13,341 bases of DNA from Candidatus Caenarcanales bacterium (GCA_021299565.1 JAJTHA010000029.1:1-13341); one strand, 5' to 3'; numbered from the stretch's first letter, positions 6,805-13,019 are shown. Translations and numbers: made by a program. Notes: a model not told the origin generated them from the letters alone.

Positions 6805-6810
6805 TATATT
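6805..6810 (+). promoter_or_regulatory. Putative -10 element of the WecG-type gene
   Basis: TATATT ends 5 nt before the GTG at 6816, consistent with transcription beginning at the start codon. There is no clear -35. Confidence 0.5.
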
Positions 6811-6815
6811 TCAAG

Positions 6816-7511
6816 GTGCGCCATAAGTTTTTCAATATTTATATAGATGATATTAGCCAAGAGCAGTTGTTAAAACAAGCAAAGCCTTCTTTTATAGTGA
6901 CTATGAATCTTGAGCAGTTTTTCCTAAGTCAAAAAGATGATTTCTACAAAAAAGTACTTTTGGAGGCGGATTTTATAGTTGCGGATGGGATTTCTATAGT
7001 TTTATTGTCAAAAATACTAGGAATATCAAGCCTTTCTAAAATTCCAGGAATAGATTTAGCCAAAAAATTTATTCAGCAATCTTCAAGAATCGCTCTTCTT
7101 GGAGCAAGCGAAGAGGTGATTGAAAAACTCAAAAATATATTTTCAGAAAAAATAGTTTTTGCTCATCACGGATATTTTTCAGACTCACAAGAGCAAAAAA
7201 TTATCGATCAAATTCAAGATTCAAGACCAGATTTATTGCTTGTCGCTCTTGGCAGTCCTAGGCAAGAAAGCTTGATATATCGCCATAAATCGCGGTTTCC
7301 TGCTACGACTTTAATTGGAGTCGGAGGTAGTTTTGATATCTGGTCAGAAAGACTTTTGCGAGCACCAAAATGGATGCGAGATTTAAATTTGGAATGGTTG
7401 TTTCGAATTGTTCAGGAACCAAATCGAATTTTTAGACTCTTATATATTTTGTACGGTCTCATTATTTTTTTTGTTAGTAATCTTTTTGATGAATGTTACA
7501 AAGATAGATAA
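6816..7511 (+). CDS. WecG/TagA/CpsF family glycosyltransferase (GT26)
   Basis: 231 residues, GTG start. Family features: TMNLEQ (29-34), the ADGISIVLLSKILG motif (about 55-68), the IALLGAS strand, VALGSPRQE, and the signature GVGGSFDIWSERLLRAPKWM followed by LEWLFRIVQEPNR. Members transfer a sugar such as ManNAcA, ManNAc or glucose to a polyprenol-linked precursor for surface polysaccharide or teichoic acid. The exact sugar cannot be told from sequence. The C-terminus ends in a hydrophobic stretch (RLLYILYGLIIFFVSNLF), consistent with membrane association. No other polysaccharide gene is adjacent, so it is an orphan here. The short spacing to TATATT supports the GTG as start. Confidence 0.92.
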   Translation: MRHKFFNIYIDDISQEQLLKQAKPSFIVTMNLEQFFLSQKDDFYKKVLLEADFIVADGISIVLLSKILGISSLSKIPGIDLAKKFIQQSSRIALLGASEEVIEKLKNIFSEKIVFAHHGYFSDSQEQKIIDQIQDSRPDLLLVALGSPRQESLIYRHKSRFPATTLIGVGGSFDIWSERLLRAPKWMRDLNLEWLFRIVQEPNRIFRLLYILYGLIIFFVSNLFDECYKDR

Positions 7512-7517
7512 TGTGGG

Positions 7518-7533
7518 TACAAAGGCCTTTGTA
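7518..7533. promoter_or_regulatory. 16-bp perfect palindrome, possible operator
   Basis: TACAAAGGCCTTTGTA is a perfect inverted repeat. It lies 6 bp after the glycosyltransferase stop and 15 bp before the -35 of the lysine-rich protein gene. Its centre is roughly 58 bp upstream of the predicted start of transcription, a common activator position. The binding protein is unknown. Confidence 0.4.
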
Positions 7534-7548
7534 AGTCGGATGATATAT

Positions 7549-7577
7549 TTGCACAAAATAGCAACTTCATATATGAT
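7549..7577 (+). promoter_or_regulatory. Sigma-70-type promoter of the lysine-rich protein gene
   Basis: TTGCAC (7549-7554), 17 bp, TATGAT (7572-7577), one of the best -35/-10 pairs in the window. The predicted start near 7584 gives a leader of about 49 nt ending in a strong ribosome binding site. Confidence 0.65.
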
Positions 7578-7619
7578 GTCTCTAGTGTAAATTTAGTTAT
7601 CACCAAAAAAAACAAATCT

Positions 7620-7624
7620 GGAGG
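7620..7624 (+). promoter_or_regulatory. Ribosome binding site of the lysine-rich protein gene
   Basis: GGAGG with 8 nt to the ATG at 7633, near-ideal strength and spacing. It is strong support that the short frame is translated. Confidence 0.85.
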
Positions 7625-7632
7625 AATTAAAA

Positions 7633-7779
7633 ATGGCAACTAAGAAAAAAGCAACAGTTAAAAAAACTACAGCTAAAAAACCAGCGGTTAAAAAACCTGC
7701 TGTAAAAAAAGCAGTAGCTAAAAAACCAGCTGCTAAGAAGCCTGCTGCTAAAAAAGCAGTAGCTAAAAAGAAAAAATAG
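7633..7779 (+). CDS. Histone H1-like lysine-rich small protein, 48 residues
   Basis: A 48-residue protein made of Lys (21 of 48), Ala, Val, Pro and Thr only, apart from the initial Met. From about residue 15 it consists of pentads KKPAV, KKPAV, KKAVA, KKPAA, KKPAA, KKAVA, ending in a lysine cluster. Such KKPA-type repeats are known from bacterial histone H1-like proteins (for example chlamydial Hc2/HctB and AlgP-type tails), which bind DNA nonspecifically and compact the nucleoid. It resembles the tail of the HU protein at 5295-5672. It has a full expression unit: -35/-10 promoter, GGAGG ribosome binding site, and an intrinsic terminator 35 bp after the stop. The reverse strand is also open, but only as a shadow of the repeat. 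The DNA-binding role is inferred from composition. Confidence 0.85.
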   Translation: MATKKKATVKKTTAKKPAVKKPAVKKAVAKKPAAKKPAAKKAVAKKKK

Positions 7780-7813
7780 TTCTTTAAGCTAAGTGCTTTT
7801 AAAACTAAAAAAT

Positions 7814-7839
7814 AGCGGGCCATTGGCCCGCTTTTTTTT
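7814..7839 (+). terminator. Intrinsic terminator of the lysine-rich protein gene
   Basis: Perfect 8-bp GC-rich stem (7814-7821 with 7825-7832), loop ATT, then eight T (7832-7839). It separates this gene from the aminopeptidase operon that starts 20 bp later. Confidence 0.93.
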
Positions 7840-7847
7840 GCATGCGT

Positions 7848-7853
7848 TACAAT
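7848..7853 (+). promoter_or_regulatory. Putative -10 element of the pepA operon
   Basis: TACAAT ends 6 nt before the ATG at 7860. The preceding terminator occupies the -35 position, so there is no usable -35. This argues that translation starts at 7860 and not at the ATG at 7842, which would precede the transcription start. Confidence 0.5.
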
Positions 7854-7859
7854 GTGCTT

Positions 7860-9362
7860 ATGAAGATTAGCTTAGAAAAATTTCTTTTAAGTACAAAATT
7901 TATTTCAGATACTTTAGTTTTGTTCGATTCCAAATCAAAAAAAATCAGTCAATCGATACAAGATATTGATTCTGACTTCGCGGGAATTATCAAAGATTCC
8001 ATACAAATGGAAGAGTTCGATTTTGCTTTAGCTGCAACTTTGGTAATCACTATCAATAAACAAGTCAAAGTTGCAAGTCGCTACAAAAACCTAAGAAAAA
8101 TTATTTTAGTTGGTCTTGGAGAAAAAATTGATACTAAATCTAACCGCAAAGCATACGCTTCTGCTGTTAGGGCAGCAAAATCTTCTAAAGCAGAAAAACT
8201 TTTGGTTTATATGCCACAAGAACCAGTGCTGTTTGCTGAAACCGCAATTCTTCTTAGTTATGAATTTAATAAATACAAAACTCAAGACAGCAAGAAGACC
8301 GATAAAAAATTACAAGAGATCAAAGTTTTGGTTGATGATGTGAAAAGCCAAGACAAAAAATTATTCAAAAACGCTCAAATTATAGCCGAATCGACTTTAA
8401 TCGCTAAAGATTTGGTTTGGGAGCCAGCTTGCGTGGTCACACCAAGTTATTTGGCGGACAAAGCAAAAGAAATTAAAGCAGAAAATATCAAAGTTACAGT
8501 TAAAGAAGCTGCTGAATGCAAAAAATTAGGCATGGGTTCTTTTCTCGCTGTATCTTATGGCTCTGATCAGCCTCCTAAATTTATTGAAATTACTTATAAA
8601 CCAACAGGCAAAATCAAAAAACATATCGCATTAATTGGCAAAGGGGTAACTTTTGATAGTGGTGGATTAAGTTTGAAGCCGGCAAAATCAATGGAAATGA
8701 TGAAAGAGGATATGTCAGGTGCCGCAGCAATCATAGGCATTATGAATGCCATAAGTAAAATTCAACCTTCAGGAATCCAAATCACAGCAATAATTGCGGC
8801 AACCGAAAATATGCCGAGTTCTAAAGCTTATAGACCAGGTGATGTAATTACTGCAATGAACGGTAAAACTATAGAAGTCAACAACACTGATGCTGAGGGT
8901 AGATTGACTCTTGCTGATGCAGTTGCTTATGCTTCGACTAAATATCCAGATGAGATTATTGATTTTGCTACTCTGACTGGTGCTTGTATGGTTGCTCTAG
9001 GCAATATTTGCGCAGGTTTAATGGGAAATGATCAAGATTTGATAGAAAGGCTTAAAAAATCCTCAGAAGCGACTGCTGAGATGATGTGGCAGTTACCACT
9101 TTATGATGAATACAAAAAAGCTCTTAAATCTACTATTGCTGATTTGATTAATGCAAATTCTCAGGGAAAAGCTGGAGCTCAAAATGGAGCATTATTTATT
9201 CAAGAGTTTGTTGGTAAACAAAAAGATAGCGATAAAGTTATTCCTTGGGCACATATAGATATAGCTGGTCCTTGTTGGTTTGATCAAGACATGGACTATT
9301 CTGGGAAGGGAGCTTCAGGAATGCCAGTTAGAACCATAATGCATTATTTGCTTGTAGAATAA
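7860..9362 (+). CDS. pepA: Leucyl aminopeptidase (M17 family)
   Basis: 500 residues from the ATG at 7860; a longer version from 7842 adds six residues but would begin ahead of the apparent promoter. Cytosolic, two-metal, hexameric aminopeptidases of this family release N-terminal residues from peptides. The metal and catalytic set is complete: K261 and D266 in GKGVTFDSGG, catalytic K273, D284 in EDMSGAAA, D344 and E346 with catalytic R348 in the NTDAEGRL signature. The N-terminal domain is the usual M17 macro-like domain and is more variable. No Shine-Dalgarno sequence; the mRNA is probably leaderless. It is the first gene of an apparent operon with the SPFH protein (4-bp gap), the NfeD-like protein and gmk. 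Confidence 0.96.
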   Translation: MKISLEKFLLSTKFISDTLVLFDSKSKKISQSIQDIDSDFAGIIKDSIQMEEFDFALAATLVITINKQVKVASRYKNLRKIILVGLGEKIDTKSNRKAYASAVRAAKSSKAEKLLVYMPQEPVLFAETAILLSYEFNKYKTQDSKKTDKKLQEIKVLVDDVKSQDKKLFKNAQIIAESTLIAKDLVWEPACVVTPSYLADKAKEIKAENIKVTVKEAAECKKLGMGSFLAVSYGSDQPPKFIEITYKPTGKIKKHIALIGKGVTFDSGGLSLKPAKSMEMMKEDMSGAAAIIGIMNAISKIQPSGIQITAIIAATENMPSSKAYRPGDVITAMNGKTIEVNNTDAEGRLTLADAVAYASTKYPDEIIDFATLTGACMVALGNICAGLMGNDQDLIERLKKSSEATAEMMWQLPLYDEYKKALKSTIADLINANSQGKAGAQNGALFIQEFVGKQKDSDKVIPWAHIDIAGPCWFDQDMDYSGKGASGMPVRTIMHYLLVE

Positions 9363-9366
9363 CTAC

Positions 9367-10242
9367 ATGGGCTTTGCACTTTTAACAGTAGTATTTTTTA
9401 TAGTAGTTGCTTTTCTGCTTTTCTTTGGGGCTTTTGTTATTGTTCAACAAAGTCATTGTGCTTTGATCACTAGACTAGGAAGTTATAGTCAAACTCTTAA
9501 GCCAGGACTTCATGTCATAGTGCCCTTTATAGATAGAGTCGATAGAGTAGTTGATCTTCGTGAACAGGTTCTACCATTGGCTTCTCAATCAGTGATTACT
9601 AAAGACAACGTCAATATTAGAGTTGATGCTGTTGTTTATTACCAAATCGTTGATCCTTATTCAGCAATTTATGAAATCAGTAATTTGCTTTTTGCGATAG
9701 AACAATTGGCTTTAACTTCTTTGCGAAATATTGTTGGAGAACTTGCCCTTGATGAAACGCTTACATCAAGAGATATGATCAATACCAAATTACAGCAAGT
9801 TATAGATTCAGCTGCAAGCAAATGGGGCGTTAAAACAAACAGATTAGAACTCAAAGACATAGATCCTCCTGCCGAAATTCAAAGAGCCATGAATTTACAA
9901 ATGGAAGCTGAGCGTAGTAGACGAGCGACAATTTTACAAGCTGAAGGTGAAAGAGAATCTGCGATTTTGAAAGCTGAAGGCGATAAACAATCTGTTATTA
10001 AACGCGCTGAGGGTCATGCTCAAAAACTCAAACTAGAAGTTGAAGCACAGGCAGCAACAACCAGAATTTATATCGAGGAGCTTAAAGCTGCTGGTATTAA
10101 CAAGGATATATTGCAGGTGATTTATATGGATACTTTACAGAAGCTAGCTCAAGGACCTGCTAACAAAATATTTATTCCTGTCGAGTCTATGAGTGCTCTT
10201 GGTGGTCTTGCTGCAGCTGGAGAAGCTTTTAATAAGAACTAA
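9367..10242 (+). CDS. SPFH/stomatin-prohibitin family membrane protein (QmcA-like)
   Basis: 291 residues. One N-terminal membrane segment (about 3-27) is followed by an SPFH domain (IVQQSHCALITRLGSY, KPGLHVIVPFIDRVDRVVDLREQ, LTSLRNIVGELALDETLTSRD, WGVKTNRLELKDIDPP). A charged coiled-coil contains repeats of the type ILQAEGERESAILKAEGDK, and the tail ends in a short Gly/Ala-rich stretch. Stomatin-like proteins form large membrane oligomers that organise microdomains and often regulate membrane proteases. The next gene encodes an NfeD-like protein, the conserved partner of this class (compare E. coli QmcA-YbbJ). It starts 4 bp after the pepA stop. Confidence 0.95.
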   Translation: MGFALLTVVFFIVVAFLLFFGAFVIVQQSHCALITRLGSYSQTLKPGLHVIVPFIDRVDRVVDLREQVLPLASQSVITKDNVNIRVDAVVYYQIVDPYSAIYEISNLLFAIEQLALTSLRNIVGELALDETLTSRDMINTKLQQVIDSAASKWGVKTNRLELKDIDPPAEIQRAMNLQMEAERSRRATILQAEGERESAILKAEGDKQSVIKRAEGHAQKLKLEVEAQAATTRIYIEELKAAGINKDILQVIYMDTLQKLAQGPANKIFIPVESMSALGGLAAAGEAFNKN

Positions 10243-10259
10243 AAAAGATAAGGAATAGT

Positions 10260-10718
10260 ATGGCAAGTTGGTTTTATATTTTTGCAGGTTTATTACTTTT
10301 GGTAGAAGCTTTTACCCCAGGGACTTTTATTTTTATTTGTTTTGCGCTTGCTTGTTTTATCACAGGAGCTTTGGATCAATTCACCTCGCTGAATTTGCTT
10401 AATTTATTGACTATCGATTTTGTTTTGTCATTAATGATTTTGTTTTTGATTAGACCTGTATTAAAACGTATTATCAAGATACCCGCTGATTTGCACCCGG
10501 ATAAATATGGTAGTTATCCAGAAAAGCTTTTAGGCAAAGACGCTATGGTTTTCAAGGCAATTAGCAAAACTGAGATGGGAGTTGTTAAGTTATTGGACTT
10601 TGATGAAACCTGGTTGGCAAAATCATCCCAAGAGATTGGTTTAGGTACAAGCGTTAAGATTATTGGCATGGAAGGTAATCATCTGATAGTTGAAGGGAAT
10701 AATAATTCCATAACTTAA
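10260..10718 (+). CDS. NfeD-like membrane protein (short, YbbJ type)
   Basis: 152 residues. Hydrophobic segments cover roughly residues 4-66 (two or three helices). A C-terminal OB-fold-like domain (about 88-147, from KLLGKDAMVFKAI to NHLIVEG) follows, as in the short NfeD class without the ClpP-type protease domain. These proteins pair with SPFH proteins, matching the gene directly upstream. An AAGGA ribosome binding site lies 5 nt before the ATG, with 17 bp to the upstream stop. The OB domain is expected to be cytoplasmic and to support assembly of the SPFH partner. No serine protease motif is present. Confidence 0.88.
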   Translation: MASWFYIFAGLLLLVEAFTPGTFIFICFALACFITGALDQFTSLNLLNLLTIDFVLSLMILFLIRPVLKRIIKIPADLHPDKYGSYPEKLLGKDAMVFKAISKTEMGVVKLLDFDETWLAKSSQEIGLGTSVKIIGMEGNHLIVEGNNNSIT

Positions 10719-10726
10719 TCATTACA

Positions 10727-11350
10727 ATGATAAATCACAAAAATAATCTAATAGTTTTTACGGGCCCATCTGGGGTTGGTAAAGGTACTATTGTTAAAAA
10801 ACTTTTTGAACAAGTTCAGGGAATCGAGTTTTCTGTTTCTTGTACTACTAGAGAAAAACGTGAAGGCGAAGTAGATGGAAAGAATTATTTTTTCAAAACT
10901 CGAGAAGAGTTTGAGAATATGATTACAAATAATGAGTTGCTTGAGCATGCAGAGTTTGTAGGCAATCATTATGGAACCCCAAAAGCTTTTGTTGAAAAGA
11001 CTTTAGCCGAAGGCAAAGATGTTTTTCTTGAAATTGAAGTTCAAGGTGCATTGCAAATCATGCAAAAGTTTCCTGAAGCAATAACTATTTTTCTTGTGCC
11101 ACCAAAATTTGAAGTGCTCGAAGAGCGTTTGCGCAAGCGTGGTACAGAAAGCGAAGAGGTTTTACAAAAACGTTTAACCAAAGCTCAAGAAGAAATGGGT
11201 TTTATGGATATGTTTGAATATATAGTGGTCAATGATGATATAGATCAAGCAGTTAAATTACTTGAGGCTTTGATAATGCAAGCTCGCATTGATGTGTTTT
11301 CTGGATTTACAGAAATTAAAGCAGAGACTAGTAGTTCCCCATCGTTATGA
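10727..11350 (+). CDS. gmk: Guanylate kinase
   Basis: 207 residues. It phosphorylates GMP to GDP with ATP. The P-loop is GPSGVGKGT (13-21). The GMP-binding region SCTTREKREGEVDGKNYFF (38-56) and the AEFVGNHYGTP segment are intact, as are the LEIEVQGALQI strand and the ERLRKRGTESEEVLQKRL lid. A short Ser/Thr-rich tail (ETSSSPSL) extends past the usual end. It begins 8 bp after the NfeD-like stop with no clear Shine-Dalgarno sequence, so it is probably read as the last gene of the pepA operon. A palindromic repeat follows its stop by 10 bp. Confidence 0.97.
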   Translation: MINHKNNLIVFTGPSGVGKGTIVKKLFEQVQGIEFSVSCTTREKREGEVDGKNYFFKTREEFENMITNNELLEHAEFVGNHYGTPKAFVEKTLAEGKDVFLEIEVQGALQIMQKFPEAITIFLVPPKFEVLEERLRKRGTESEEVLQKRLTKAQEEMGFMDMFEYIVVNDDIDQAVKLLEALIMQARIDVFSGFTEIKAETSSSPSL

Positions 11351-11360
11351 TCCGAACAAC

Positions 11361-11437
11361 TCGTCATTCTGAGCCGTAGGCGAAGAATCTCTCTCGGTCT
11401 TAAAGAATGAGATCCTTCACTTCGTTCAGGATGACGA
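11361..11437. repeat. Intergenic imperfect palindromic repeat (element A)
   Basis: The 77-bp element has arms that pair from TCGTCAT (11361-11367) with ATGACGA (11431-11437), continuing imperfectly inward to GAATCTC and GAGATCC. It resembles the widespread intergenic repeats built on TCATTCTGAGCGAAG-like sequence. It lies between the convergent stops of gmk and trxB and could fold as a hairpin that ends both transcripts, although it lacks a T run. Confidence 0.75.
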
Positions 11438-11471
11438 CTTGGTAAACAAGTTAACTCGTTTAAATCTTAAA

Positions 11472-12425
11472 CTAAGCAGCCACTGGGCTGTCGTGCAGAG
11501 CTTCGACATAGGCAATCGCCATAGTCGCAGCTAATGAACCATCAGAAGCCGCTGTAACAGCTTGTTTCAATGGAGTGTTTCTAATATCTCCAGCTACAAA
11601 AACTCCAGGCATATTTGTCTCCATTCTCTCGCTGGATATCACTTTGCCGGAGCCATCAAGCTTAACCGAGCCATCTAGATATTGAGTGTTTGGATCTAGA
11701 CCGACATAAATAAAAACTCCTTCACAAGCAAGATCTTTGGTCTCTCCTGTTTTCAGGTTTTTGATAGTGACAGAATCTACACCAAGAATGCCACCGTTGA
11801 TTTTTTCAACGACCGTGTCCCAGATGATTTCAGTTTTGGGGTTTTTCTTGAAGCGTTCCTGCAAGATTCTTTCTGCTCTTAATTCATCTCTTCTATGAAT
11901 CAGAGTTACTTTTTTGGCATAAGTGGTTAGAAAATTTCCTTCTTCTACGGCTGATGATCCGCCACCAACAACGACTAATTCTCTGTCTTTGAAAAAAGCA
12001 CCATCACAAACAGCGCAGTAAGAAACGCCTTTGCCGCTAAATTCATCTTCCCCAGGAGCGCCTAGTTTACGGTGTTCTGAGCCTGCAGCTAGAATTATGG
12101 TTTTGGCTAAAAATATTTTGTCATCGCAAAAGATTTTTTTTGGCTGAGAATTTAATTCTACTTTTGTTACAGGAGAATTTTTGATAATGTCACAGCCAAA
12201 TCTAGTAGTCTGAGATTCCATGGCATCTGATATCTCTGGACCGGTCATGTGATCCATGCCGGGATAGTTTTCGATTTCTTTGGTGTTTTGTAGTTGTCCA
12301 CCGACTATGCCTTTTTCGATAATTAGTGTTTTAAGATTACCTCTTGATGCGTATAATCCTGCGGATAAACCTGCTGGTCCTGCGCCTATAATAATGCAAT
12401 CGTAAATTTCGTTGTTGGTCGTCAT
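11472..12425 (-). CDS. trxB: Thioredoxin reductase (NADPH, FAD)
   Basis: 317 residues, a typical low-molecular-weight type. It transfers electrons from NADPH through FAD and a redox disulfide to thioredoxin. Motifs: FAD-binding GAGPAGLSAGLYASRG (14-29), redox-active CAVC (C137, C140) followed by DG, NADPH-binding GGGSSAVEEG (154-163) with the HRRDELRAE segment that favours NADPH, and the C-terminal FAD motif VFVAGDIRNTPLKQAVTAASDG. The ATG at 12425 has no Shine-Dalgarno sequence; TACAAT ends 10 nt upstream, giving a leader of only a few bases. It appears monocistronic, flanked by palindromic repeats on both sides. Confidence 0.97.
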   Translation of the reverse strand: MTTNNEIYDCIIIGAGPAGLSAGLYASRGNLKTLIIEKGIVGGQLQNTKEIENYPGMDHMTGPEISDAMESQTTRFGCDIIKNSPVTKVELNSQPKKIFCDDKIFLAKTIILAAGSEHRKLGAPGEDEFSGKGVSYCAVCDGAFFKDRELVVVGGGSSAVEEGNFLTTYAKKVTLIHRRDELRAERILQERFKKNPKTEIIWDTVVEKINGGILGVDSVTIKNLKTGETKDLACEGVFIYVGLDPNTQYLDGSVKLDGSGKVISSERMETNMPGVFVAGDIRNTPLKQAVTAASDGSLAATMAIAYVEALHDSPVAA

Positions 12426-12435
12426 ATATTTATTA

Positions 12436-12441
12436 ATTGTA
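12436..12441 (-). promoter_or_regulatory. Putative -10 element of trxB
   Basis: TACAAT on the minus strand ends 10 nt before the ATG, so the leader should be about 3-4 nt. The -35 is weak. Confidence 0.45.
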
Positions 12442-12479
12442 ACTACTTAGTGCATTAAGTCTTGAAAGTAAAGTTTAAA

Positions 12480-12567
12480 GTCACTGCGAGTCGCGAAGCG
12501 GCGCGGCAGTCCAGTTTATATTTGAGCTCTGGATCGCCACGATTTGCTTCGCAAATCTCGCGATGAC
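12480..12567. repeat. Intergenic imperfect palindromic repeat (element B)
   Basis: An 88-bp element whose ends GTCACTGCGAG (12480-12490) and CTCGCGATGAC (12557-12567) are near-perfect complements. The inner arms GGCAGTCCAG and CTGGATCGCC also pair. A perfect 7-bp hairpin with a TTC loop (12541-12557) is nested in the right arm. It is GC-rich against its surroundings. It resembles GTCATTGCGAGCGAAGC-type repeats scattered through many bacterial genomes, and is related in style to element A. The rest of the 294-bp gap between trxB and the next gene (12568-12643) shows nothing I recognise. Confidence 0.8.
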
Positions 12568-12643
12568 ATTATAGTTATAGATTAGGCAAATGCTAAATAA
12601 TCGCAGGAAAAACTGACACAACTGGCCAAAATGAGCATAATTT

Positions 12644-12655
12644 TAACCTAGGTTA
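12644..12655. promoter_or_regulatory. 12-bp perfect palindrome upstream of the small gene
   Basis: TAACCTAGGTTA is centred about 41 bp before the predicted transcription start at 12691. That is the position used by class II activators, where a -35 would otherwise be. A chance origin is possible for a 12-mer. Confidence 0.3.
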
Positions 12656-12675
12656 TTAATAGTTTCTTTATGATG

Positions 12676-12684
12676 TGCTATAAT
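12676..12684 (+). promoter_or_regulatory. Extended -10 promoter of the 61-residue gene
   Basis: TGC followed by a consensus TATAAT (12679-12684). Start expected near 12691, with a leader of about 29 nt. No -35 is evident, as is usual for extended -10 promoters. Confidence 0.7.
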
Positions 12685-12707
12685 CATATTCAACATTAGT
12701 AATAAAC

Positions 12708-12714
12708 AAAGGAG
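12708..12714 (+). promoter_or_regulatory. Ribosome binding site of the 61-residue gene
   Basis: AAAGGAG with 5 nt to the ATG at 12720, a strong site. Confidence 0.8.
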
Positions 12715-12719
12715 TTTGA

Positions 12720-12905
12720 ATGAGGAGAGTATTTTTTTCCTCAGTGAGGGAAGCACTTAATGCTCAAAGAGGTTTAATTACTATGGTTCAAGAGTCTTTA
12801 GGTCAGCAAGCTAGAAGAGTTTTTAGCGAACAAGCCTCAGGAATGCTCAAAAACTATAGAGAACTTTCCCCACTTAGGACACTACATCAAAACTATCTAA
12901 GATAA
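12720..12905 (+). CDS. Small hypothetical protein, 61 residues
   Basis: I do not recognise this protein. It is basic (Arg-rich), probably helical, with no membrane segment, signal peptide or cysteine. RRVF occurs twice (2-5 and 32-35), each followed by a similar helical stretch ending in a small residue plus L (VREAL and ASGML), hinting at an internal duplication. The case for a real gene rests on its signals: a consensus extended -10 promoter, a strong ribosome binding site at ideal spacing, and a 15-bp hairpin terminator starting 42 bp after the stop. It is therefore a compact, isolated and probably well-expressed transcription unit. Function unknown; a small regulator or nucleic-acid-binding protein would fit the charge, but that is only a guess. 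Confidence 0.75.
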   Translation: MRRVFFSSVREALNAQRGLITMVQESLGQQARRVFSEQASGMLKNYRELSPLRTLHQNYLR

Positions 12906-12946
12906 CTACAGCACTGAATCATTGCCTTTATTAATTTTCTCTAGCC

Positions 12947-12989
12947 AAAATACACCCCCAAGTATCACTATTTGGGGGTGTATTTTTTT
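12947..12989 (+). terminator. Strong intrinsic terminator of the 61-residue gene
   Basis: A 15-bp uninterrupted stem (12947-12961 with 12972-12986) containing five C-G pairs in a row, a 10-nt loop, and T residues running to 12989. It insulates the next promoter, which begins about 13 bp later. Confidence 0.93.
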
Positions 12990-13000
12990 AATAAAATTTT

Positions 13001-13019
13001 ATTGCGAATGATTCTCAAT
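13001..13019. promoter_or_regulatory. Fur-box-like inverted repeat 1
   Basis: ATTGCGAATGATTCTCAAT is a 9-1-9 inverted repeat with one mismatch; its core matches the 7-1-7 Fur-family layout. It overlaps the predicted -35 of the gene at 13043, a typical position for repression. Confidence 0.6.

Noticed and set aside
7633..7776. Short tandem DNA repeat as a possible CRISPR or satellite array.
   Set aside because: The periodicity is codon-level (lysine pentads) with synonymous variation and a clear reading frame; there are no unique spacers.
7593..7823. Minus-strand frame rich in Phe, Leu, Ala and Gly over the lysine-rich gene.
   Set aside because: It is the antisense of the AAA-rich lysine repeat; the plus-strand frame has the promoter, ribosome binding site and terminator.
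7842..7859. Upstream ATG for pepA.
   Set aside because: It precedes and overlaps the TACAAT hexamer, so it would lie ahead of the expected transcript; homology does not need the six residues.
11361..12567. Paired repeats around trxB as ends of a transposon.
   Set aside because: The two elements differ in sequence and are each internally palindromic; there is no transposase and no target-site duplication.
12568..12643. Possible small RNA or riboswitch in the gap before the 61-residue gene.
   Set aside because: No stable conserved fold, promoter or terminator could be recognised there.
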